From NCBI GenBank assembly GCA_030220185.1, contig JASPKZ010004951.1:1315218-1379217 (forward strand): 64,000 bases of DNA. The letters run 5' to 3'. Positions 10,050-22,000 of the stretch are shown here, one piece after another. The notes under the pieces are model-generated. The model ran no database searches and was not told the origin of the DNA. It was given only the letters and a program-made list of their open reading frames with translations. The DNA is from Diploptera punctata (Eukaryota > Arthropoda > Insecta > Blattodea > Blaberidae). Numbering within the stretch: the first letter of the stretch is position 1; each line of letters opens with the position of its first letter. The position numbers and the translations under genes were made by a program.

Positions 10050-13000
10050 CTGTAAATTTAATAGGCAATGTGGGAAACAAAATTTTCACAAATGCAATGA
10101 ACAACTAATACAACATGACTTTAAAATTCAAAATAATATAATTAATTATATTCTATTCCAGATATAATTTCTATCTGTTTCTCTTACTTCTAGTTTTTAT
10201 GTTTTTGAATTTAGTAAGTTTGAAAAGATTTAATAAGAAACAGTTAAATATCCCTTTGCATGCCACACATGAAATCTATTTTGGAAATTTAAATTATTGT
10301 CCACCGATGTGATTGGTTTTGAAGATAGTTTAAATATGGCATCTAGGGGATAACAGATAGAAGCATCAGAGCTGATCTAATTGGTTCATGACACCTAAAG
10401 GGTTAAGAGTGAAATAATTGACATCATGGGAAAAAAAGACTTTTTTTTTTTGCTTTAGTGAAATAAAAATGATGGGTAGAGGTTAAAAACGATATCAAAG
10501 GAACTACATCAATTTGGAGTGGGAAAGAAAACAAAAGAAAAATGTAGTTTTGATAATAATAAATGAACCAAGATTGGAGAGGAATGTTATTGGTATAAAA
10601 TTCATAAATAGCAGGAACCTAGTAATCAAAAAGTTAATAAATGTTAAAAAAATTATAATGACAGGCAAATCATGCACTGATAATATATTGATACTGAGAC
10701 AGGTGTTACAGAAATGTCGAGAGAAATCGCAACCAGTAGATTTGATCTTTATTGATTTGTTAAAGGCATATGATGGTGTACCCAGAATCTTGCTCTGGAA
10801 TACCCTAGAAGAGGCAAACATAAATGTAAAATAATTAGTATTATAAGATCATTATACTCACAGAACAAATGCCAAATTAAGATGGGAAACAGACTTTCAG
10901 AAAAATTCCAAACATCAAAAGGTCTACTACAAGGACGTTGTTCAAAATATACATTGATAATGTTCAAAGAATTGGTCAAGACACTGCAAATATATGGGAA
11001 TTCAGATAGAAGATAATTATTACTTCCATCATTTACTATTCACAGATGATCAGGTGGTGATTTCTTCAGGATCCAGATGATGCATCTTTCATGTTAAGGA
11101 AATTAGAGACAGAATACAAAAAAATGGGGATTACAGATAAATTATAATAAAACAGAACATCTTTCTTTGGATACAACAGATGAGCTAAAATGTAATTCAG
11201 GAAGAATACACAATGTTAAAAATTTTAAATATTTAGGATCTATTTTAGATAAAAGTGAGAATTCAACTACAGAAATTGAAAGAAGAATAACTGATAGAAG
11301 AAGAATCATTGGTATGTTGAACTCAGTGCTTTGGAATAGAAATATAATACACGGAATGAAGAAAACTACATTTCAAGTTCTGTTACAAAGCATTTTATTA
11401 TATGGGTCCGCAACCTGGACAGTAAGTAGAAAACAAGCCAACCATCTGTTAGCAGTAGAAATGAATTTTTGGACGCGATCAACTAGAATTTCAAGAAGGG
11501 ACAAGGAAGAAACAGTGCAATAAGGGAAATTATGGAAGTTGAAAAAAACATTAGGAAAAATAGAAGAAAAACATTTGAAATGGTATGGACACCTCATAAG
11601 AATGGAAGAAGAGAGAATACCAAAGAAGATTCTTATTTGGAAAGCTAATGGAAGAAGTGGAAGAGGCAGGCCTAAGAGAATGATGGAAGGATGGAGTGAA
11701 GAGAGTATGGAAGCTAGAGATTTGAGGGAAGAAGATTCTTCAGACAGGAACCTCTGGTGACAAATTGCTTTGGATTGAAGGAGAAACATGCATTATGGAA
11801 TATTCCTAAAATAATAATAATAATAATAATAACATATATATAAAGCTCAACCTCCAGAATAGTGACATGAGACTAGATGATGATGAAGAATAGTAATTAA
11901 GGGTGACCACTAGAGAATTAGTAAATCATTAAATCATAGCCATATCATTGGAAACTAATCACAAATAATAAAGTTTATTTATGCTAACCAGATGTCCTGG
12001 TTATACTATAATAGTGCAGGTTTAAAAAAATATATGACCCAGGAAAATTTGACAATGCATAATTATCCTAGTTTTTATATAATTGTAGGCTTTCACGGCC
12101 GGCGTCTTGATCCATATTTGGTTCGTCTTCCGGGCTTATAGGCCGTGGTCTGGTTGTCTTCTTACTCGACGTTTCGTCTACTGCTGCAGTAGACCTCATC
12201 AGGAGATACTGCGTGCTCTCTGTGAACTCCTCAACAGTCGGCTGCAGACTGGCTGGTGGTTGGAAACTGTCTCTCTTTTTATAGCTAAACCCCGGGTGGT
12301 GGGGGGGGTTTCTGCACGGACCGAGTTTTTTGCTGTTGTGCCGATTGCAGAAGTCATAGGCTTCGTTGTCGTGTTATGCAGTGAGACAGTTTCCAACCAC
12401 CAGCCAGTCTGCAGCCGACTGTTGAGGAGTTCACAGAGAGCACGCAGTATCTCCTGAAGAGGTCTACCGCAGCAGTAGACGAAACGTCGAGTAAGAAGAC
12501 AACCAGACCACGGCCTATAAGCCCGGAAGACGAACCAAATATGGATCCTAGTTTTTGTTTATAATAACAGAAACATGCACTTTCACACAATAAAGAGCAT
12601 TGCTTAGGCTGTTCAGCTTAACAGGAGTACGAGTACACACACATAGAACTCTGTTGATGTGGAAAATTTGACAAATTATTATGATTGCTAACCCCTCTCC
12701 TCTCTTTAACTTATTCCCGTAATTCTCTATTCAAACTAGTAATACTGTCAATGTAGAAGAACTCTGTATAAAAATCAAGAAATACGAGGTGAGTCAAGAT
12801 ATACAACTCAAATTTAATTAAGTCTGTATAAATATGCTGTCTCTTGTCCCATCCGTGCTAATTCAAGTTTCCTTCCTGACTGTGAGTAATAATATAAGCT
12901 ACACCTAAAAGTATGTTTAATAGAAAAACATCCCTCCATGGTATCTTTACCTGGTTGTGGTGGAGTGGCTTGCGTGCTTAAAAGATCCTGAGAGCCAGCG

Positions 13001-16000
13001 GTAGCATTTCTGCCGATAGGGTTACCCATGCCAGACTGGTTGAAGGTGATAAGCCAGACGAAAAAAGTACCTTGGTCGAAAGAGTGATGATCTTTCACAG
13101 TAAAATACAACCGTCAAGAAATGCGGACATGGGTTCAAGTGCGGTAAAATTTTCTGGAGGTCAAATAGTCCCCCATTCAGTTCTCCAGACAGGGACTACT
13201 TCAGGGAACCCATGCCAAAGGCTCAAACATAGGGACATGTTCCTAGGAACATGGAATGTTAGGACTTTATACAATAGCGGGGCACTAGAGGTATTAACCT
13301 GTGAATTAAAAAAACAGTTGGTAGACCAAGAATGTGGTGGGAGAATAACATTAACTATGATTTGAGGGAAGTAGATTATACAGGGGATGATTGGAAAACA
13401 TTGGCTCAGGATAGGGATGTATGGAGAGCTTATGTCCATGCGGCCATGAATCTATGGGTTCGATAGTGCCAGTGAGTTAGTTAGTTAATAGAAAAACATG
13501 GATGGAATGGGATTTTATCAATATTTCTATTTAAGCCTGACATGATAATACAGATGCTGCATCATGTTGTCTGTTTGCAAATATCTGGATAAGTAAAGTA
13601 AGAAACTGCAAGTTAAGTATAAATACACGGATCCCAGATTTTTCTCTAGAAATCTGGTCAGTCTAAAATTAACTGACAAAGAATAACACAAATTTATAAA
13701 TATGAAATCAATTAAACTATGTTTTATTTTTATTTAATTAATGAATATGGATTTTCATCAAGTAAACACCAACTCAATTGATTACAAATTTATAATTCTT
13801 CATGCAATGTAACAGTTGAATCTGTGGTAAAATTTACTAAAGCATTTTTCTGGATTTTAAGGAAAGGTACTGAAAGCAAATTAAATAAGACTAATTGATA
13901 AATAAGGTGAATCTGAGGTTTATATTATTAATTTTTAATGCTTCTCACAGAAGGACAAATTATATTTGAAGAGAAAAATTATATGCTCAGACCAGGGTTT
14001 GAACCCAAGACCAGCCAAAGGTCCTGGGTTCAAACCCCAGTCTGAGCGTATAATTTTCCTCTTCAAATATAATCTGTCCTCCGCCATTTGTGTAATCGAG
14101 CAAATGCTCATAGCATTCGGTGCTCGGGAATTAACAATGTATAAGAGAAAAATCTGTATTTAGATTGAAGTGCTCAGGTAGCTCAGTGGTAGAGCATTGG
14201 CCTAGAAAGCCAAGATCCTGGGTTCAAACCCTGATCTGAGCGTATAATTTTTCTCTTCAAATATAAGATGAATTTAGTTTCATCTTACCTCATAAATTAT
14301 TATGTTCTATTTGAACATGTTTTGATATGCTATGCATATCAACATCAGCTTGATCCATAGCATATTGAAACATGTTCAAATAGAACACAACAATTTATGA
14401 GGCAAGATGAAATCAGATTCATCTTATTTATTAAGAAGAACCTCATACTGTTACTACCTACTGAAATTTGTTGTAAACAAATAAAAAGTACAAACCCCAT
14501 AAACATTAATGACATTCAATGTTAATATATGGAAGAGCATTGACATAGAAAGTCAAAGGTCCTGGGTTCAAACCCCAGTCTAGGCATATATTTTTCTTTT
14601 CAAATATAATTAATGACATTCAATCAAATAAGAAGGTTATCACCATACTCTTTGAATTATTTATTACAACTTCTCACTCAATAAAGTAAAAAAAAAAAAC
14701 CTCCATCATGGCGAAATAGGCCTATAAGGCCCTTGGCCTACCAGCCGGCTGCTGGCCTCACATCCACGTGTTAATCACAGAGGTAGACAATCATCTGCCA
14801 ATGTAGGGGTTACATGTGGTCAGCATGCTGGGTCCCCCAGCCGTTATAGCTGGTCTTCTCAACCTACCCAAATTCCTCACAATGCTGGGTGGGCACTGGT
14901 CCCATACAGCTGAAATTCTATAAGAAAATTTCTTCTCCCCCATGGGGATTCGAACCAGTGCAAGTTCCCGTAGCTCTGCACCAAGGCATCTTGCCTTAAT
15001 CACTCGGTTATGGTGCAGGGGACCTCAATAAAGTAAACTAACTCATTTATATTAAAATAAATACTCCAAAAAATTAATGCAATTCTTGATGTTATTTAAA
15101 AAAATAATATATTGATATAAAGTTCACAATTTAGGATGACTAATTATTTTAATAATTTATATATATACACACAGTCAGGAAGGAAACTTAAATTTGCATG
15201 GATGAGAGAAGAGACAGCATTTTTTGATGTTATATTTTAAATTAACACTTTTCATAATTGGATATATATATGAGGCAGCATATTTATACAGGCTTCTACT
15301 ACATTGACAGAATTACTTCTATTTGGATAATTATACTGTAAGGGATGAAAAAATTGAGGAGAGAAGAAAAGAAGATGGAGATTTCTTTTCAAGTCTGAAT
15401 GGGCATGAATAACAGAAGACTGGATTTATTACATACTTCCTTCTTACCTTTCCCAACCTTCATGTTGTCTGTCACTTCAGCATAAAAGAGGGTCTGATTG
15501 TCTCCACAAACTCCAATTCCACTCCTGTCATGATAAAAATATATTTATATGCTCATGACCTCATATCTATTTCTGAAAATGTTTTGGATTATGAGAAACT
15601 TAAAAAAATATATTACTAGCAACCTAAGCATCCCAGGTTTAAATCCTGGCTACATCTTAGACATTTTTCTCTGATTATAGAATACACAGCCTCATTAATA
15701 AATTACATTAGTAGGTAACATTATGAGATTGTTCTTAATAAATAAGTCTGGACAAGCTGACGATAAAACAGAATTGTTTTGAAACATGTCCAAGAACAAA
15801 TCAACATTAATATTGAGGTAAGATGAATAGACTAAAAATAATATAATTAAATAAGGTGAATCTGGAGTCATCTTACCAGACAGGAATAGCTGATGATGGT
15901 ATACAAATATCCAGCCATAGTAATTCGGCCCGAAGGCAAGTCCTTCACACCTGCAATCATAGCATTTTCATGCTATGCTTGCATCTTTTTACTAGGGAAT

Positions 16001-19000
16001 TGTAGGTGTGGTAGCCTTCGCCGTTGTTTTCCACACCGGTGAAGGATGATGATGGTTGGTGATGATAAGGATGATGAGTTATGGCCCTGTGATTTCGGGG
16101 ACCTTTTGGGCCTTAAAGTTTTCCTGACATTTGTCTTACAGGCGAGGAAAACCCCGATAAAAACCTCACCCAGAAAAACTGCCCTGACCGGGGATCGAAC
16201 CCAGGCCCGCTGCGTGACAAGGCAGCACGCTACCTCGAGACCACAGCAGTGGACTATACAAATATAGCGAAACTATTAAATTATGTAGGTAGGAAATAAC
16301 TCTACGAGATTTATTTTAATTAATGTTTTATTTTAGGAAGTCATATTTGAGGTTCTTTTAATTATATTATTTTAATTAATTTGGTTGTATTTTGACTCAC
16401 CTCATATTTCTTGATTTTTATGCACTCGAGTTTCATCACAGAACTTGTGACATTATCGATGCAACACCAATGCCATCCTGTGGTTGTTTCTCTTGTAAAT
16501 TGACTTCTGCGCTCTCTGTTGGCTGACCGATGAACTTCCAAATCAATCCACTCTATTTTTAACCAGATATTTCAAAATTCATAGTTTTCTTTTTATTCTT
16601 GCATATGTAAATTTTTTCTCCCAAATTGTGAGTTCCTTTGATTTTTCCAACAGTTTAAGTAATTCTGCCTTGGTTTCAATTCCATGTTTTTCTGACCAAG
16701 CATGTGCAGCTATTGCAGATGTTTTCTATTTCTCCATTCTTTCATTTCTAAGGTGTTCCCAGTGAAAATGAGAGGGGATTGATTTGGAGGTTCATCGGTC
16801 AGCCAACAGAGAGTGCAGAAGTCAATTTACAACAGAGACAACCACAGGAGGCAGTTGTTGATCGTGGTGTTGCATCGAAAATGTCACAAATTCAGTGATG
16901 AAACTCGAGTCTGCATAAAAATCAAGAAATATGAGGTGTGTCAAAATACAATTCAAATTAAATACCAAAACTAGTTTAAATGAAGAAGAAGAAGAATGTT
17001 TATTAACTATGGTAAATCTATTTGTTTGATCACAAAGTAAAATTATTGTCATGTTTTTATATTATTTGAAAAGTTCTGATGAAATTCCAAAGATCTCTGG
17101 AAATTTTCTGAGAATTGGCAATAATGAACTGGGACAAATTATTATGTAAATCTAATTTTAAAAAGGCAATTTTGGGCATAAAAACAAAAATTAGTGCTAA
17201 TGGATAGAACAGGCATTTTTAGACATACTTAAACTCTTCCAAGTCATATAATTTTTCATGAAACTTATACACAATCCTATACATATAATTAATTTATATT
17301 TATTCCTTCAGGAAAAAAATAGGTATAAAACCTAATATCTGAGGTCTGCTCATTAACAAATTACAAAAACATCTAGCCATATATATTCTGAAGGGAAAAA
17401 TATCTGCCTGACCGAGATTTGAACCACTCCATTTTTATGCACCAGAGCTCTAAATATTTGAGCAATCTCTGTCCTGATACAAATTTTTCACGCTTAAAAT
17501 AGGAATTCATACCAATCCAATTTTCCTCTATACAACCCAGGAAACTTGTCTCAACTGGGGATTAAACCTAGGTCCACTGCACACGAGGCAACATTGTTAC
17601 CCCAAAACCACAGCAATGGACTTAGAAAATTGTGTCAGGACAGGGGTTGCCTAAGTAGTTCAATGATTAGAGAGGCAGTATGTAAGACTTAGAGATCTTA
17701 GGTTGAAATTCTAGTTCTGGCAGAAATTTTTCTGCTCAGAGACTGTGTATATTTAATAACATATTTAGCCATGCAACGTGAAAATATTTAACTAAGAGTG
17801 GATAACATGACAAGATATGCTGGGACAGCATTAAAACAACATGCAGGATAGCATGAGAAACATCATTCAGGTTTTGTGTAATTTAATTTAATTTGATTTT
17901 TATATATTAATAAGTATTAACTTATGTTAAGGTGATATTCAGAGTGGTTTCCATTTGTCATCCGAACTTTTTTAAAAAAATGTTAAATTAAAGATATATA
18001 AAAAGGTGATTCTTCCATTTAAACTATATGTATGCGAAATGTTGTTCCTTACTTTAAGAGAGGAGAAAGTATCTGAGAATTAAGTGCTTAGGAAAATTTT
18101 TGAATCAAGGGTTTTTCTATATGGCAAGCTGCCTTACTGGGTAAAAATTATAATATTATATTTTGGAATTACTTAATAATATAATAATTTATTTTCTGTT
18201 TACCTATAAGATATGATCCTCTCTAATTTAGATACTGGGACATCATATCCACATTCTTCCAAAACCTCAATTCTTGCAATTTCTTCAAGGGATACATTTT
18301 TGTCTACTATACCGGCACAAAGTTCGATAGTTATCCCTTGTTCAGGTGGATATTTAACTGTATCTATTGTTGTTTGTCTGTCTTTATCGGGAATACCAGC
18401 AAAATACACAGCTAGAAAAGAAATGTATTATTATATTAGGTATTAATAAAACATTGTGGAATTAAAATACCTTGGAACAATAATTACAAACAGGAATGAG
18501 CTGCAGAAAGAAATTAAACATAGGCTCAAATCTGGAAACACATGCTATTACACATTAAATGGACTCTTATCATCCCAACTTCTCTCAAAAAAGTCAAACT
18601 AAAAATATATAAAATGGTGATTCTTCCATTTAAAATATATAAATATAAATCACTGTCTTTTATTTTAAGAGAAGACAAAATATTACAAATATCTGAGAAT
18701 AAAGTACTAGGAACATTTTTAGACCATAAAGAGACAAACAGAGATGTGAATGGAGAAAACTTCAAGTGAGTTACATTATCTTTATGGGAAACCTGATGTA
18801 ATAAGAACAACTAAATTGTAGAGTGTGTTGGGCAGGGCATGCAGTACAAATGGGGAATGAAAAAGGGCATGGAAATATTTTGTAGAAAACCAGAAGGAAA
18901 ATAGTCAGTAGGTAGGTAAAAAATGTGATGGGATAATTGTTTTGAGGGAAGTTGTGATATCCAGGATATATAGTACAAATTGAGAGTGAAAGAGGGGCAT

Positions 19001-22000
19001 GGAAACAGTAAAAAACGATGTGGAAAATAATATTAACCATGTTTTAAGGAAGGTGAATTTGATTCTTTGTGGGCAACCAGAGGAAAAGCAGCCAGTAGGT
19101 AGGTAAAAAATGAGAGAGGAAAATAATATTAACCATGTTTTGAGGAAGATGACTTTTATTATACAAGGAATGATTGAAAAATTTTAGCCCAGGATAGTGC
19201 AAAGACAATAATTGATAATATATTGGAGACAGCTGCCATGTTAGTTAAAGTGGTAGTATGCCTGACTTGCAGATCCAATATCTGGTGGAATTGGAAATAT
19301 TAATTATGAAATTATCAATCTCGAGGCTAGGTTGGTTGGTGGTGTACAATTTCTAATCACTAGATTATTTAACACATTGAACTTTTATAGGAAAAAAAGC
19401 ATTGTGAGGTTTAATTTAATCTTATTTAACACATGCCTAGATTACATTTCAAATCCATCTGCATTACACATGTTGAGAAGGCTTTTGATTCTGTTGATAA
19501 CCATCCTGCATCAATTTTGTTGTTTTGAAATAAATGAGCATTTCTGAATAAAAAATTCACACTGACTGCAAAAACGAAATCTGTTTTCGCATACCATGTC
19601 AGAATTTTTTTACAAAGTTTTATGTTTTCAAAATCAGGGTTACGTAACTCTGCCTTCTAGGCACCCCAACTTCAGAAGTGGGTTACAATTACGCCAATGC
19701 CAGGAGGGAATACCAGAAATGTCAAAATGACAATGTCCCAGGAGACACTGAATAAAAAACGTTTTAAATATTTTCATAATATAGTAATATTTTAGTGTGC
19801 TTATCATTTGTTAGAAAGGCACAATAGCTTATAATTTCAACTTCATTACTTAGAATGTATAATAATATATTTTATTGTGTTTATATTCTATATTTAATAA
19901 AATCTACTAACTATATCTACCCTTGAGGAAGTACATCTTTGTTTCTCTCCCTTAAAATGAACTGAGGTTAAGGTATCCGTTGTTAATTTTTTATATTTTT
20001 ATCTGTCTGGACTCAATGTTATCTATAAATAGGAAGTTGAAATGTTTTGTATCTTAGATCATAAAAATGTATTCAAGGAAATATTTACTCTTAGATATTG
20101 CTATTAAAACAAACAATTAAATAGAAATGAGAGATGTTCCACATATACACATTTATTTATGGAAGTGCAATCCAGCTAATGAGACTACACATTTCCTTTT
20201 TGATATAATAATCCTACCCTTTTAATTTCCTAGAAATAATAAAGACTCAAATTATGTTAACATAGTAAAAGTGATGGTACAAAATTTCAAACAGATTGGC
20301 TGCAATATGAGTGTCAAAGTACATTACCTTCATTCCCATTTAAATTAGTTCCCTGATCATTTAGAAGATTTTAGTGAGGATATCAAAAATATGAAAGTGA
20401 GATATCAAGAGAAGTGGAGTGTTAACATAATGGCAGACTATTTCTGGATGTTAAAAATGGACTACTCTGAACAACATGCGAGGAGGTCAAAGAGGAGAAA
20501 ATTTGAAGTGCAATATTGAGGTTAAATCATATTTGAAGAGAAAAATTATACGCTCAGACCGGGACTTGAACCCGGGACCCTTGGTTCTCTCTAGACCAAG
20601 TGCTCTACCAACTGAGCTACCTGAGCAAGTACCGATCTAAATGCAAATCTTTCTCTATATACATTGAGGTTAGATTATGAATGTACTTATAATTATTAAT
20701 TAATATTAATTAGTAACATGGCTGGAAACAGAGTATGCTGGAGGAACTTTATTGCTGCCCTATGTTCCACTTAGGAACTAAGGAAAGAAGAAGAAGAATG
20801 ATTAATTAGTGGCAAATAGAAGATTGTGGCCTAGTTTTCCTCCCAAAATTCTCGTTGAAATTCCTTTTTATGACATTTCATAAAAATATGATTTCATTTC
20901 TAGTTATTCATGAATTGTTTGAAAATCTGACATGAAGCGGGAAAATGGAGATCATTTTTAAATTCAGCGTAAATAAACTGTTTAGAATTGCTGATCAGAT
21001 TCAAAACAACATAAAATAAGTTTTAAAATGCAGAACAGTGAACTATTCATCATATCTGATTGTCTTCCAATTTCTATGAACTCAAACTGTGTAGGATTAT
21101 CCACCACACAGAACTAGCCTCTTTTCCCATACCCATGAAATGGGCTTAACCAGTGCTTGAGGTTAAATGAAAAAAGACTGGAATGGTTTTCACCATTTAA
21201 TTTATAGATATAATTAGAAAAATATACCATGAGATGTGTAGTTTTTGTTTCATCAATTACAAACATATTATAGTAATTCAAAAGCAGCAACATATGAAAC
21301 AATTTTAATCTAACTAACTTACTGGCATTATTGAACCCAGATGTTAATGGCCAGACGTAACTTGACCATATATCCCTATCCTGAGTTAATGTTTTCCAAT
21401 CATTTTGCTGCATGTTTAAACTCCCTTATTCTTGGCCTGCCTACTGGGCCTTTCTCTAGTTTTCCTACAAAAAGTTTTTACACCCCTTTTTCATTCCCCA
21501 TTTGTGCTACATTAAGCTGCTTTAAACTATAAAAAATTATTATACGCTTTAAAAATACAAAAATGAAGCAACTGTATAAAGAAAAAAAAAATTGGAATGC
21601 TGTTAATGATGGTAAGAAATAACAGGATTATTTTAAGCCATTTAGAAAAAAAAATGCAATGTCATCCCACTGCACCTCAAGCACTGGGCTTAACAGAAAT
21701 GCTGCCAACTGCAGCAGTTTTATATAGATTTAGTTGACTGCAGAGACAGTCTACCTATATCATACCTGGCCTGAATTGTTTCACAAACACCAGAACTTTT
21801 CTTGTAGTATTGAAAATGATAATGCAGACACTAAAACAAAAATACAATTTATTTTAGTATAAAATTTATATGAGACATGTAAAGATTTCATACAGTCTTA
21901 AACAATCAAATGAAGTGAATTTGGAGAAGATGGTTATATGTAAGCCTATATTTCCTTATTATAAGAACTATTTAAGTCATGCCCCAAATGGGAGTCAATG

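Larger units (their letters stand above)
12084..12546. mobile_element. 463-bp fold-back element with hammerhead-like ribozyme motifs in both arms
   Basis: The arms 12109-12273 and 12383-12547 are 165-bp near-perfect inverted repeats, with a G-rich spacer between them. Target-like duplications flank the element: CCTAGTTTTTATATAAT at 12067 and CCTAGTTTTTGTTTATAAT at 12547. Each arm contains a hammerhead core. On the minus strand at 12165-12205 it is CTGATGA, then a GTCTAC/GTAGAC stem with 7-nt loop, then GAAACGTC. On the plus strand at 12454-12491 the same core has CTGAAGA. This type of repeat resembles the paired pseudo-LTRs of Penelope-like elements; no protein is encoded. Confidence 0.8.

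Noticed and set aside
12107..12590. Small frames on both strands at the fold-back element
   Set aside because: Mirror-image frames created by the inverted repeat. The conserved part is an RNA motif, not protein.
16385..16550. A hammerhead core in the 16392-16947 Penelope pair
   Set aside because: A stem (TCACA/TGTGA) followed by TGAAAC is present, but no CTGANGA precedes it. It is too degenerate to count with the others.
18213..18446. Plus-strand gene over NUDT14 exon 4
   Set aside because: It is the shadow of the minus-strand Nudix exon and has no recognisable domain.
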